DNA from: Streptomyces radicis
Lineage (GTDB): Bacteria; Actinomycetota; Actinomycetes; Streptomycetales; Streptomycetaceae
Length of the DNA stretch: 50,504 bases
NCBI RefSeq assembly: GCF_003626575.1
Contig: NZ_RBDY01000043.1
Coordinates: 1-50,504, forward strand
Direction: 5' to 3'
Part shown: positions 1 through 7,680 of the stretch, in pieces
Layout of the letters: every line of letters begins with the position of its first letter
Numbering within the stretch: position 1 is the first letter of the stretch
Program-made: the position numbers and the translations under genes
The notes under the pieces: generated by a model
What the model was told of the DNA's origin: nothing
Database searches by the model: none
The model's input: only the letters and a program-made list of their open reading frames with translations

Positions 1-1
1 G

Positions 2-211
2 ATGGCCCTCATGTGGGCCGCCGAATGGCCCCTCGCCCAGCACCTCTCCGACGGCACACCCAGCATGTCCGCCAACCCCTTCATGGACTCCCACCTCGTC
101 TACGCCCTCGCCCTCATCACCCTCGCCGCCCTCCACGCCGACCGCACCTGGGGCCTGGCCCACCTCTGGCAACGCCTCCCCCTCATCCGCACCACCCCCT
201 GGCTCCACTGA
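2..211 (+). CDS. DoxX-family membrane protein, C-terminal part (runs off the left edge)
   Basis: Only the last ~69 residues lie in the window; the first ATG seen is probably internal. The tail has a hydrophobic helix (HLVYALALITLAALHA) followed by DRTWGLAHLWQRLPLIR, the kind of C-terminus found in DoxX/DoxD-type proteins, where the R-T-W-G-L segment follows the last transmembrane helix. DoxX proteins are small four-helix membrane proteins linked to quinone or thiol redox chemistry. The family call rests on this short tail. The universal stress gene 95 bp downstream is on the same strand and could share a transcript. Confidence 0.6.
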   Translation: MALMWAAEWPLAQHLSDGTPSMSANPFMDSHLVYALALITLAALHADRTWGLAHLWQRLPLIRTTPWLH

Positions 212-306
212 CCCCCAACCCCCGCCCGGGACGCCCACCACCGGCGCCCCGGGCCCGTCCTGAGAGCCCCAGAGAGACCCCGAAAGACCCAGAGAGAAGA
301 GGGGAC

Positions 307-1146
307 ATGATCCCGACCGTGACCGTCGGCCTCGACACCTCGAAGCGGAGCCTCAACGCCGCCGACTGGGCCGCCGCCGAGGCCGAGCGCCGCGGGCTTC
401 CGCTCCGGCTCATCCACATCAAGGAGGCCAGGCCGCACGCCTGGCCCGACCCCGCCGCGGGCCTCGCCGACGAGGTGGCCGAACGCCTGCGGGCCCGCCA
501 CCCGGGGCTCGCGATCCGCACGGACGACCGTTACGGACAGCCCTCGACGGTGCTGTCCACCGCCGCCGCCGAGTCCGCCCTGCTGGTCCTGGGCTCGCGC
601 GGCCTCGGCGGCATGACGGGACTGCTCCTCGGCTCCGTGTCCCGCGCGACCGTGGCCCGCACCACCAGGCCCGTCGTCCTGGTGCGGACGAGGGACGAGG
701 CGGCGGACGGCAGGCGCGCCGGTGAGGTGGTCCTCGGCCTCGACCTGAGCCGCCCGTGCGACGCCCTCATCTCCTTCGCGTTCGAGGCCGCCGCGCACCA
801 CGCGACCACGCTGCGCGTCGTCCACGTCTGGCAGCCGCCCACCCTGCACGCCTACAGCCCCGAGGAGGCGGCCCCCGACCGGCGCGCGGACCTGGGCGCG
901 CGCCGGGCGCGCACGCTGAACGAGGCGTTGCGCCCCTGGCGCGCCCGGCACCCCGGCGTCGAGGTCACCGAGGAGGTGCTCATCGGCCATCCGACCCACC
1001 ACCTGGTGCGGGCGGCGGCCGGTGCGGCGCTCCTGGTCGTGGGCCGCCGCACCCGCGAGGCCGCCCTCGGCCCCCGCATCGGCCCCGTCACCCACGCCGC
1101 GCTCCACCACTCCCCCGCGCCCGTCGCGGTCGTGCCGCACGACTGA
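307..1146 (+). CDS. Universal stress protein, two tandem Usp domains
   Basis: The 279-residue protein starts at an ATG preceded by a purine-rich AGAGAGAAGAGGGG. It has two Usp domains in tandem, roughly residues 1-140 and 145-279. The first keeps the nucleotide-binding signature: GSRG, nine residues, then GS, within LVLGSRGLGGMTGLLLGSVS. In the second, that glycine motif is degenerate (VVGRRTREAALGPRIGP), so it may not bind ATP. Tandem Usp proteins of ~280-300 residues are common in Streptomyces and act in the cytoplasm during stress or dormancy. The gene converges on the leftward operon that ends at 1161. Confidence 0.9.
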   Translation: MIPTVTVGLDTSKRSLNAADWAAAEAERRGLPLRLIHIKEARPHAWPDPAAGLADEVAERLRARHPGLAIRTDDRYGQPSTVLSTAAAESALLVLGSRGLGGMTGLLLGSVSRATVARTTRPVVLVRTRDEAADGRRAGEVVLGLDLSRPCDALISFAFEAAAHHATTLRVVHVWQPPTLHAYSPEEAAPDRRADLGARRARTLNEALRPWRARHPGVEVTEEVLIGHPTHHLVRAAAGAALLVVGRRTREAALGPRIGPVTHAALHHSPAPVAVVPHD

Positions 1147-1160
1147 ACGCGGGGCGCCAC

Positions 1161-1811
1161 TCATTCCCTCCTCTCCTCTTTCTCGACGGTGCAGCGGGTG
1201 AGCTCGATGACCAGCTGGGCGGCAAGGAACCACCTCGCGTCCGGGTGGCCGTAGGGGAGGTGATGGTCCTCCGGGTGCGGGACGATGCCGTCGCTGTCCG
1301 GGTCGGGGGTGAAGAACCCCCCGAACACCCCCCACGTACGCGGCTTGCGCGAGCGGATCAGCAACGGATCGGTCAGATGCGGACAGTGCCGAACCGCCAG
1401 CGCCGCACACGGACGACACACCGGCGGCTTCGTCGACAACAGCCCCTCCACGTCCCCGAAGTCCGCGACCTCGGCGCGCTGCACCAGGAACAGCCACCCC
1501 CGCGACGTCCGGTCGGCCGGACCACCGCACACCTGACACAGCCGCTCCAACATCGTCCGCCGCTGACGGGCCGGGTGCAGCGCCCTGAAGTCCGGCCTCC
1601 CCGCGCCGGGTTCGGCGTCCATCCGCGTCCACAGCACCCCATGCCGGTCGCGGTCACCCGGCACCTCGTCGCGATATCCCAGCCCGTTCCCGCCGGGCCG
1701 CACGGCCAACGCCACGGCCACGCGGGTGCTTTCACCCGTCCACGCGGCGGCGTACGGCACGGGCAGGGCCTTCGGCCCCCAAGTGATCGTCTCGGTCATG
1801 GTGTGGGTCAT
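1161..1811 (-). CDS. Hypothetical protein with paired Cys motifs (possible zinc ribbon)
   Basis: I chose the ATG at 1811 because it overlaps the stop of the upstream gene as ATGA (1808-1811), which suggests translational coupling; 1799 is an alternative. The 216-residue soluble protein has two cysteine clusters, CQVCGG and CRPCAALAVRHC, that could bind zinc. The flanking text (GWLFLVQRAEV, KPPVCRPC, RHCPHLT) resembles uncharacterised Streptomyces proteins. It is the last gene of a three-gene leftward operon beside the XRE/DUF397 locus. No function can be assigned. Confidence 0.7.
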   Translation of the reverse strand: MTHTMTETITWGPKALPVPYAAAWTGESTRVAVALAVRPGGNGLGYRDEVPGDRDRHGVLWTRMDAEPGAGRPDFRALHPARQRRTMLERLCQVCGGPADRTSRGWLFLVQRAEVADFGDVEGLLSTKPPVCRPCAALAVRHCPHLTDPLLIRSRKPRTWGVFGGFFTPDPDSDGIVPHPEDHHLPYGHPDARWFLAAQLVIELTRCTVEKEERRE

Positions 1812-2209
1812 GGTGTGGGTCGATGTACCTTCCCCGTCAGTGAGAGCACCTCGCCCAGCCGGACGGGGCGCAGATCGGTCAGCCAGTGGGACCACTCCCG
1901 GCGCGGATCGAGAACGCCCCGCATCCGCACCGACTGCGGGCTCTCGCGCCGCGTCACCACGCCCACCAGGCCGGTGTCCTGGCTGGCGAGCAACGTTCCC
2001 GGGCTGGGCTCGTAGACCAGCGCGGCGAGCCGGTGGGCGACGAACGCCGCGACGTCGACGGACAGGTCGAGCGTCACGCTGATCCGTCCTTCGGTCGTCT
2101 CCATCACCTGCACCCGGTGCGATTCAAGTGCCCGCACGGCGAGTTGACCGCGCAGCCGGTCCCGCTCGCGCAACGCCCGCTCCACGAGCGGCGGTTCAGC
2201 GGCGAACAC
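1808..2209 (-). CDS. Hypothetical protein, middle gene of a coupled three-gene operon
   Basis: The 133-residue protein starts at a GTG (2207-2209), overlaps the upstream small gene by 14 bp and overlaps the downstream gene as ATGA. The C-terminal half reads LVGVVTRRESPQSVRMRGVLDPRREWSHWLTDLRPVR. The N-terminal half carries a short charged helix (VERALRERDRLRGQL). No catalytic motif, signal peptide or membrane segment is visible. The tight coupling to both neighbours argues that it is a real gene of shared function, but I do not recognise the family. Confidence 0.6.
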   Translation of the reverse strand: MFAAEPPLVERALRERDRLRGQLAVRALESHRVQVMETTEGRISVTLDLSVDVAAFVAHRLAALVYEPSPGTLLASQDTGLVGVVTRRESPQSVRMRGVLDPRREWSHWLTDLRPVRLGEVLSLTGKVHRPTP

Positions 2210-2396
2210 GACCGCCGCCGGTCAACACCCGGGTCAGCGCGCGGGCCGTCTCGGGCCTGATCCGGCCCAACTCGACCAGGGGTGCGTCAGGGACGCACTC
2301 GTGAATCCGCAGAATGGGCAACGCGATTCCGTGGACCTCCAACGCGGCCTTCAATTCGAACAGTGCTCTTTCCGCATCCCGACGGGGCGAGTCCAT
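2196..2396 (-). CDS. Small hypothetical protein, first gene of the operon
   Basis: This 66-residue acidic-helical protein starts at the ATG at 2396, behind an excellent ribosome site (AAGGAGG seven bases before the start region). It is helical in appearance (RRDAERALFELKAALEVHGI ... RIRPETARALTRVLTGGG) with no recognisable domain. It opens the leftward operon 1161-2396, divergent from the XRE regulator at 2537, so the 140 bp between them probably holds both promoters. Confidence 0.6.
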   Translation of the reverse strand: MDSPRRDAERALFELKAALEVHGIALPILRIHECVPDAPLVELGRIRPETARALTRVLTGGGRVRR

Positions 2397-2536
2397 CAGG
2401 GGAACCTCCTTGAGTCGCTTGTCGCGAGGAGCCCAAGAGAACCAGATTGAAGGCCGTTTTCGTGGGTATGCCGGGCAGCAAGAAAAGCTCAGACCCCGGC
2501 AGTTGAGGGTCTTCGAACACAGAAGCGCAGGTAGCC

Positions 2537-3370
2537 GTGGCAGGTACCGACTCGGTCCCCAATGACATTTCCGATCTTGAATATTTCGGCGGTGAGGTGA
2601 AGAGAGCCCGCCTCGGACGCAAGCTCACGCAGGCCAAGTTCGCGGAGGGCACGGGCTATACCCAGGGGCATGTCTCGAATGTCGAGTCGGGACGCAAGAT
2701 CCCCTCCGCCGAATTCGCACGCCGATGCGACCATGTGCTGGGCACCGAGGGGATTTTCGAGCGACTACGCGAACGGCTCCTCGAACGCGGCCACCCCAGC
2801 TGGTTCCTGCCGTTCGTCAAGCAGGAGTCAACGGCGGTGGAGATCCTGATCTACTCCTTGACAGTGCTCCCCGGCCTGCTTCAGACCCCCGACTACGCCC
2901 GTGCCGTCTTCGAGGCATACGACCCATGGGCGGACCCGTCGGTCATCTCCGGCCAAGTCACCACCCGTATGCGGCGCAAGAAGGTCCTGTCGCGGGAGGC
3001 ACCCCCGGTGGTGTGGGCGGTCATCCATGAGTCGGCACTGCGCATGCAGATGGGCGGCCCGGAAATCATGCGCGAGCAGTACCAACAGCTGGGTAAGCTG
3101 CTCACGTTGCCCAAGGTGACGGTCCAGGTGCTCCCCTTCCGGGTGGGAGCGCCGCCGAGCACCGAACCGCTCGAATTGTTGCGTCAGGCCGACGGACGCC
3201 TCACGCTGTACGCGGACACCATCATGGGCGGCCAGATGTCCGAGGACAAGGAACGCGTAGACTCCGCGGTGCAGACGTACGAGCGGCTGAGGGCGGACGC
3301 GCTGGGACCGCGTGAGTCGGCTGCGTTCATCGCGAAGATCGCTGAGGAAGACTCTCATGACCACCCCTGA
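2537..3370 (+). CDS. XRE-family regulator with C-terminal DUF5753 domain
   Basis: The 277-residue protein starts at GTG 2537. Residues ~15-75 form a Cro/CI-type helix-turn-helix (GGEVKRARLGRKLTQAKFAE ... QGHVSNVESGRKIPSAEFA). Residues ~90-270 match DUF5753, with the family's landmarks LPGLLQTPDYARAVFEA, RMRRKKVLSREAPP and the VQVLPFRVGAPPS strand. In Streptomyces these genes are normally paired with a DUF397 gene, and such pairs influence development and antibiotic production or behave like toxin-antitoxin modules. Here the stop overlaps the first DUF397 start by 14 bp, so the two are surely co-translated. Confidence 0.93.
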   Translation: MAGTDSVPNDISDLEYFGGEVKRARLGRKLTQAKFAEGTGYTQGHVSNVESGRKIPSAEFARRCDHVLGTEGIFERLRERLLERGHPSWFLPFVKQESTAVEILIYSLTVLPGLLQTPDYARAVFEAYDPWADPSVISGQVTTRMRRKKVLSREAPPVVWAVIHESALRMQMGGPEIMREQYQQLGKLLTLPKVTVQVLPFRVGAPPSTEPLELLRQADGRLTLYADTIMGGQMSEDKERVDSAVQTYERLRADALGPRESAAFIAKIAEEDSHDHP

Positions 3371-3554
3371 CCCGCACCACCACGCGTGGCGCAAGTCCTC
3401 CTACTCATCCGGCAACGGCGGCAGTTGCTTGGAGACCCGCCCCGAGAGGCACCACGGCATAGCCGTCCGCGACTCCAAGGAACACGGCGCGGGCCCGATC
3501 CTCACGATCAGCCACGACGCATGGCGCGCGTTCATCGACATGGCCACCTCATGA
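3357..3554 (+). CDS. DUF397 protein, first of a tandem pair
   Basis: The 65-residue protein is diagnostic for DUF397: WRKSSYSSGNGGSCLE near the N-terminus, then VRDSKEHGAGPILTISHDAW and RAFI at the end. It starts inside the 3' end of the XRE gene and its stop overlaps the next DUF397 start as ATGA. DUF397 proteins are small cytoplasmic partners of XRE-DUF5753 regulators; their biochemical activity is not established. The arrangement predicts near-stoichiometric production with the regulator. Confidence 0.93.
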   Translation: MTTPDPHHHAWRKSSYSSGNGGSCLETRPERHHGIAVRDSKEHGAGPILTISHDAWRAFIDMATS

Positions 3555-3730
3555 CCACCACCTGGCACAAGTCCTCCCACTCCTCCGGCAACGGCGGCAA
3601 CTGCCTTGAAACCCGCGCCGAAAGCCACCACGCTGTTGCGGTCCGCGACTCCAAGGAACGCGACACCGGCCCGATCCTCACGATCAGCCACGACGCATGG
3701 CGCGCGTTCATCAGCATGACGAAGCTCTGA
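3551..3730 (+). CDS. DUF397 protein, second of a tandem pair
   Basis: The 59-residue protein is a close paralogue of the preceding one: WHKSSHSSGNGGNCLE, VRDSKERDTGPILTISHDAW, RAFI. The nucleotide similarity is also high (the tract encoding GPILTISHDAWRAFI is almost unchanged), pointing to a recent tandem duplication. The start is the ATG of the ATGA overlap at 3551. Differences cluster in the central loop (ERHHGIAVRD versus ESHHAVAVRD) and the C-terminal tail, so the two copies may have divided partner specificity. Confidence 0.92.
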   Translation: MTTTWHKSSHSSGNGGNCLETRAESHHAVAVRDSKERDTGPILTISHDAWRAFISMTKL

Positions 3731-4159
3731 CCCTGCGGCGGGCCACCACCCCCACCCCAGGTGCCCGCCGCACCCTTCACCCCTGCCCTGAGCTCAGCCA
3801 GCGCGCCGGTACATATCCACCGCTTGCACGAGGGCGGTTCTGGACCCACGTGAACGCCTACGGCCGGTTCGAACTGGACGTGAACAGCGGCCTGGAGCTG
3901 GACCTGACCGCGCGGGCTGGCGCGGTGCCCGGCCCGCGCACCCCCGAGGGTCAGACCGCACCACCCCCGCGTGACCGAACGAGGGAACGCCGAAGGGCGC
4001 CCCGGGCGGCGGCCGGGGTCCGTCACCACCCCTGTCCACCGCCGCGGGACGCCCTCGCCGTTGAGGCTGCCGCTGCTATCGGGCCAGCCACAGGTTTAGG
4101 CCGCCCCGGCGGGCCCTGGGGGGATCCTTCCGCGGGGGTGGCCCGGTTCGAGTGGCGGG
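3731..4159. other. Intergenic stretch without a supported gene
   Basis: This 429-bp gap lies between the DUF397 genes and the convergent cysteine desulfurase gene. Open frames through it lack a ribosome site and look like composition artefacts. A peptide in one frame (WTHVNAYGRFELDV, around 3840-3885) is less random-looking than the rest and might be the relic of a lost gene, but I could not place it. Just past the desulfurase stop lies an imperfect GC stem (GGCCGCC/GGCGGGCC, near 4098-4115) that could act as a weak terminator. Confidence 0.4.
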
Positions 4160-5323
4160 TCAGGCCGCGTTGGCGGGCGCCGGCACCAGGGTGTGTGCGG
4201 TGCGGGTGATGAGGTCGGCGGCCTGGTCGACGTCGGTGTCCGTGGTGGTGCGGCCGATGCTGAGCCGGAGGGTCGCGCGGGCCTGGTCGCGGGTGAGTCC
4301 GATCGCGGTGAGGACGTGGGAAGGTTCGCCGCTTCCGGTGTTGCAGGCCGAGCCGGTGGAGGCGGCGATGCCAGGGACGCGGTCGAGGAGGTCGGTGGCC
4401 TCGATGCCGGGGAGGGTGAGGCTGAGGTTCCCGGGCAGTCGCCGGTGCGGGTGACCGTTGACGGTGGCGCCGGGGATCGCGGCCAAGAGGCGGTCTTGAA
4501 GCCGGTCGCGCAGGGCCCGGATGCGGGGCGGGGGCGGGACGGCGTCGGTGGTGATGAGGTGGGCGGCGGCGCCGAAGCCGACGATCGCGGGGACGTTGGG
4601 GGTGCCGGCCCGCAGCCCACGTTCTTGTCCGCCGCCGGTCTGCTGGGCGGTGATGCGCAGGCCGCCGCGGATGTAGAGGGCGCCGATGCCCTTGGGGCCG
4701 TGGAGTTTGTGAGCGGACAAAGAGGCGAGGTCGACGCCGAGTTCGGCGACGTCGAGGAGTCCGCAGCCGACGCTCTGGGCGGCGTCGGTGTGCAGGACGA
4801 TGCCTCGCGGGGCGGTGATCTCGGCGATGGCCGCGAGTCGCTGCAGGGTACCGATCTCGTTGTTGGCGTGCATCACCGAGACCAGCACGGTGTTCGGGGT
4901 GAGGACGGCGGCGACATCGGCGGGGTGGACGCGGCCGTGCGCGTCGACGCCGACGCGGGTGAGGGTGTAGCCGTGGTGGTCGACGAGCCGCTGGCAGGCG
5001 GCGAGGACGGCCTTGTGCTCGATCGCGGTGGTGACGATGTGCCCGCCGTGCGGGCGGGCGGCCAGGGCGGCGCCGACGATCGCGAGGTGGTCGGCCTCGG
5101 TGGCACCGGAGGTGAAGACGATCTCCAGCTCGTTCTTGGCGCCGACCAGGTCGGCGACCTGCTCGCGGGCGGTGCGGATCGCCCTCGCGGCGGTGCGTCC
5201 GCAGGTGTGCGGGCTGGAGGGGTTGCCGTACTCACTGGTGAAGAACGGCAGCATCGCCTCCAGGACGCGCTCGTCGAGCGGGGTGGTGGCCTGGTGGTCG
5301 AGGTAGATCGGTGGGGTGTTCAT
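4160..5323 (-). CDS. Cysteine desulfurase (NifS/IscS/DndA-type aminotransferase class V)
   Basis: The 387-residue PLP enzyme transfers sulfur from L-cysteine to an active-site cysteine as persulfide for an acceptor. Visible motifs: N-terminal YLDHQATTPLDERVLEAM, the TSGATEADHLAI cofactor region, HTDAAQSVG, the PLP lysine in SAHKLHGPKG, and the mobile loop cysteine in STGSACNTGSGEPSHVL. Length is normal for the family (~380-400). It is the last gene of a leftward operon and overlaps the upstream unknown gene as ATGA (5320-5323). No scaffold protein or other Fe-S genes are adjacent, and no dndB-E genes are present, so it more likely serves a dedicated thio-modification than housekeeping Fe-S assembly. 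That last step is inference. Confidence 0.93.
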   Translation of the reverse strand: MNTPPIYLDHQATTPLDERVLEAMLPFFTSEYGNPSSPHTCGRTAARAIRTAREQVADLVGAKNELEIVFTSGATEADHLAIVGAALAARPHGGHIVTTAIEHKAVLAACQRLVDHHGYTLTRVGVDAHGRVHPADVAAVLTPNTVLVSVMHANNEIGTLQRLAAIAEITAPRGIVLHTDAAQSVGCGLLDVAELGVDLASLSAHKLHGPKGIGALYIRGGLRITAQQTGGGQERGLRAGTPNVPAIVGFGAAAHLITTDAVPPPPRIRALRDRLQDRLLAAIPGATVNGHPHRRLPGNLSLTLPGIEATDLLDRVPGIAASTGSACNTGSGEPSHVLTAIGLTRDQARATLRLSIGRTTTDTDVDQAADLITRTAHTLVPAPANAA

Positions 5324-6264
5324 GCGGCCCGCTCCTCGTCTCGGGCGGCGGCCGGTGCCGTCGCGGCGTACTTGCGTTCGCCGTCGACCAGGTCCCAGTA
5401 GATGGTGCGGGGCTCGTCGAAGACGGAGAACGCGGTGGCCAGGCAGTGCCAGTTCCGGTTCGGTTGGGCCGCGGCGAGGAAGAAGGCGTCCTCGAACAGC
5501 CGGCGGGCGCGTTTGGCCAGGGCCTCGCGGGTCGGCTGCGGGGCGAACAGGTGCAGGAATCCGCGCTCACGCAGCCATGCCTCGGCGTGCTCGGCGCCGA
5601 CGGTGCCGTCCAGGTGGCCGCCGTCGGTGAGGGTCTGGGTGGCCAGCCGCTCAACCCGGCGGTGCCGTCGGGCGTCCTCGCCGCCGGGGCAGCGGTCGCC
5701 GGTGATGTTCCATTCGTTCCAGCGGGGCGGCTGGTAGTGGTCCCAGTCGATGTCGTCGAGGTGGGCGGTGACCTGCGGCGGGATCTGGCCGCGGGTCAGG
5801 TCCGCGACGTCGTAGCCGGGCCCGAGGGCCTCCAGTGTGAGCGAGCCCGGCCGCCTGGGGCCGGGCCGGTCCATGCGGATCAGGACAGTGAGGCGGTTGG
5901 TGAAGCGGTTGGTGGGCTCGGCCAGGATGACGGCCCGCCCGTCGGCCAGGAGCCCGGCCGTGCGGGACGGGATCTCCTCGACGGGGAAGGTGTTGCCGCC
6001 GCGGTAGTACTGCTTCTTCTCCACTCCTCCGTCGGAGCGGATCATCAGTTTCTCGGTGCCGGTGGCGGCGGCCAGGACGTGGGCGGCGGTGCGGAGGGCG
6101 GCCGTGCTGTGGCCGGGCTCGATGAGGCAGGCGTTGAGGACGGGCAGTTGCAGCGAGTGCAGCAGGGCCATGGTCTGCCACTTCGGCCAGCGCCGGTCCT
6201 TGGCCGCGGCGGTCAGTTCGTCGGCGGTGAGTGCGTGTAACGGGCGGGGCAGGGATATCGCCAT
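5320..6264 (-). CDS. Hypothetical protein, possibly ATP-grasp-like
   Basis: The 314-residue soluble protein is coupled to the cysteine desulfurase by an ATGA overlap and follows the HIT gene by 24 bp. I do not recognise it firmly. The middle reads LMIRSDGGVEKKQYYRGGNT, then AVILAEPTNRFTNRLTVLIRM and TLEALGPGYDVADLTRG. The succession 'K-x-R-SDGG strand, glycine-rich segment, E-P strand' is reminiscent of an ATP-grasp nucleotide pocket, but that is a guess from texture only. The C-terminal third is helical (EHAEAWLRERGFLHLF, AKRARRLFEDAFFL). It could be the substrate-activating or acceptor partner of the desulfurase. Confidence 0.75.
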   Translation of the reverse strand: MAISLPRPLHALTADELTAAAKDRRWPKWQTMALLHSLQLPVLNACLIEPGHSTAALRTAAHVLAAATGTEKLMIRSDGGVEKKQYYRGGNTFPVEEIPSRTAGLLADGRAVILAEPTNRFTNRLTVLIRMDRPGPRRPGSLTLEALGPGYDVADLTRGQIPPQVTAHLDDIDWDHYQPPRWNEWNITGDRCPGGEDARRHRRVERLATQTLTDGGHLDGTVGAEHAEAWLRERGFLHLFAPQPTREALAKRARRLFEDAFFLAAAQPNRNWHCLATAFSVFDEPRTIYWDLVDGERKYAATAPAAARDEERAA

Positions 6265-6288
6265 CGCGCCGTTTCCCCCTTACCTTCG

Positions 6289-6909
6289 TCAGGCGGCGTC
6301 CGCGAGGTGCAGGTCGGCGGACAGTTCGGCGAACGTGCGCTCGCGGTTCTCGGTGAAGGGGTGGTCGCGCCAGTCAAAGAAGTCGCCGATGCCGAGCTCG
6401 TCGGCGCAGACGCGGCGTACGAACTGGCGGGTGAAGCCGACCGAGGGCCAGTAGTAGTGCTCGCCGGGCCGCGCGGAGAGGTAGAGGTAGGAGCCGTCCG
6501 CGGCGGCCGGGAGGGCCGCCATGGAGGTGAGCCGCAGGCCGGGCCCGCCGGTCTTCTGATAGGCGGCGGTGATCGCGTCCGGGTCGGGGACGGGGATCAG
6601 GTGCAGGTGGCAGTGGCTGCAGCAGGAGGCGCCCAGTTCGCAGTCGCGCGGGCCGTGTTCGGCCAGGATGACGGGCCCGTAGCGGGCCTGGATGAGCGTG
6701 CGCATCTGTTCCGTCTCCGCCGCGACCCGCTCCAGATCGGCCGGGGTGACGTCGGCGGCGGCGTCCATGTGCTCAAGCGGCATGAACAGGCAGTAGCCCG
6801 GGGCCAGGGCGCCGATGGTGGGCAGCAGCACCCAGCCGCCGACGGTCTCGGTGATGATCCGGGTCGTGCTCTCGCGTGCGGTGAACTCGGTGCAGAACTG
6901 GCAGTCCAT
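6289..6909 (-). CDS. HIT (histidine triad) family nucleotide-binding protein
   Basis: The 206-residue protein starts at the ATG at 6909, behind GGAGG, five bases after the dCTP-deaminase-like stop. The signature H-x-H-x-H appears as SHCHLHLIPV at about residue 105; HIT enzymes use the central histidine to hydrolyse or transfer nucleoside monophosphates. Upstream are the typical β-strands (GYCLFMPLEHMDAAADVTP) and an EHGP turn. Unusual for the family are several cysteines (CQFC at the N-terminus, CELGASCCSHC around the triad) that may bind zinc, and a ~70-residue C-terminal extension (YYWPSVGFTRQFVRRVCADE). It belongs to the 4160-7472 operon and probably acts on a nucleotide or adenylate intermediate. 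Confidence 0.85.
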   Translation of the reverse strand: MDCQFCTEFTARESTTRIITETVGGWVLLPTIGALAPGYCLFMPLEHMDAAADVTPADLERVAAETEQMRTLIQARYGPVILAEHGPRDCELGASCCSHCHLHLIPVPDPDAITAAYQKTGGPGLRLTSMAALPAAADGSYLYLSARPGEHYYWPSVGFTRQFVRRVCADELGIGDFFDWRDHPFTENRERTFAELSADLHLADAA

Positions 6910-6914
6910 CAGGG

Positions 6915-7472
6915 TCACCTCCGGATCGGGCCGACGGGGAACTCGTCGGCGTATCGGCTTTTCAGGTCGGCCTCGCGGCCGTAGAAGGGGTGGGACGCGA
7001 CGTCGTCGCTGCGGGGCCCGTCCAGGGAGAAGACGAGCAGGCGGGCCAGCGGCATGCCGTGGTGCAGCCGCAGGACGGCGGGGCCGGTGTTCACGAGCTC
7101 CAGCGTCAGGTGCCCGTTCCAGCCGGGCAGGACGAACGGGCTGGTGACGTGGACGGCCAGGCCGACGCGGGCCAGGTGGCTCAGCCCGCCGATCATGCCC
7201 ATCAGCCCGGCCCCGAGCCGCAGCGGCTCCTCGACCGCGCCCAGCAGCATCTCGCCGGGCATCAGCTCGTGGGTCTTCCACTCGGTGACCGGCTCGCCGT
7301 AGAGGTCGTCGATGCTGGACTGGTCGGCCAGGTCGATCACCAGCGTGCCGGGGGCCGCGAGTGGCTGCAGCGGCGAGCCGAGCGTCAACAGCAGCCCGTC
7401 GCCGCGGAGTTGGCCGGGCCATTCCATGGCGCCCTGACTGATCAGCCAGGTGATCAACTCGGCTGAGAGCAT
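6915..7472 (-). CDS. dCTP deaminase/dUTPase-superfamily protein with altered active site
   Basis: The 185-residue protein has the trimeric dUTPase/Dcd fold signature. GGLSHLARVGLAVHVTSPFV followed by PGWNGHLTLELVNTG aligns with the GRSSLARLGL...DPGWSG-x-I-x-LEFYNSG segment of classical dCTP deaminases. The catalytic glutamate (LTLELVN) and the arginine of LAR are kept, but the first arginine of GRSS is leucine here and the second serine is histidine, so substrate or chemistry may differ. It is the first gene of the leftward operon, divergent from a LysR regulator. Housekeeping Dcd is not usually found in such company, so I infer an accessory nucleotide-handling role. Confidence 0.85.
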   Translation of the reverse strand: MLSAELITWLISQGAMEWPGQLRGDGLLLTLGSPLQPLAAPGTLVIDLADQSSIDDLYGEPVTEWKTHELMPGEMLLGAVEEPLRLGAGLMGMIGGLSHLARVGLAVHVTSPFVLPGWNGHLTLELVNTGPAVLRLHHGMPLARLLVFSLDGPRSDDVASHPFYGREADLKSRYADEFPVGPIRR

Positions 7473-7509
7473 GGCTCACCCCCGGGGATGTAGGCAGCGC
7501 TGTGGGCAT

Positions 7510-7584
7510 CGCCTTTCGGATCGAAGGCGGCTGCTGAAATGTTCCCCGGGATAGTCCGCGATATCCATATGCCCGATAGGGCAT
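7510..7584. promoter_or_regulatory. Divergent control region with inverted repeats between the dcd-like operon and the LysR gene
   Basis: The 208 bp between the divergent starts is clearly more AT-rich than its surroundings. It holds a perfect 6-bp inverted repeat, ATGCCC-GATA-GGGCAT (7569-7584), and another, CGCCTT-N8-AAGGCG (7510-7529). LysR-type regulators commonly bind short dyads in exactly this position and control both directions. The assignment to the adjacent LysR protein is inference. Confidence 0.45.
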
Positions 7585-7680
7585 TTAAAGGTTTTCTCGG
7601 GGTGAAATGCGGAGAAGTTCAGTTCTGCTGGCCGTACGGACAGTGCAAGCTGGTTGAGGCCGCGTCAGGGAGGGGGCGTG

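Noticed and set aside
3838..3917. Peptide WTHVNAYGRFELDVNSGLEL as the C-terminus of a Tn3-like transposase
   Set aside because: Resemblance to the H-I-N-x-[FY]-G ending is faint and there are no terminal repeats or other transposase segments.
4140..4175. GGTTCGAGT resembling a tRNA T-loop
   Set aside because: Flanking bases do not form T or acceptor stems and no anticodon arm is upstream.
4160..5323. Reading the cysteine desulfurase as dndA of a DNA phosphorothioation system
   Set aside because: No dndB, C, D or E homologue lies in the window; only the desulfurase type and a distantly similar methyltransferase support it.
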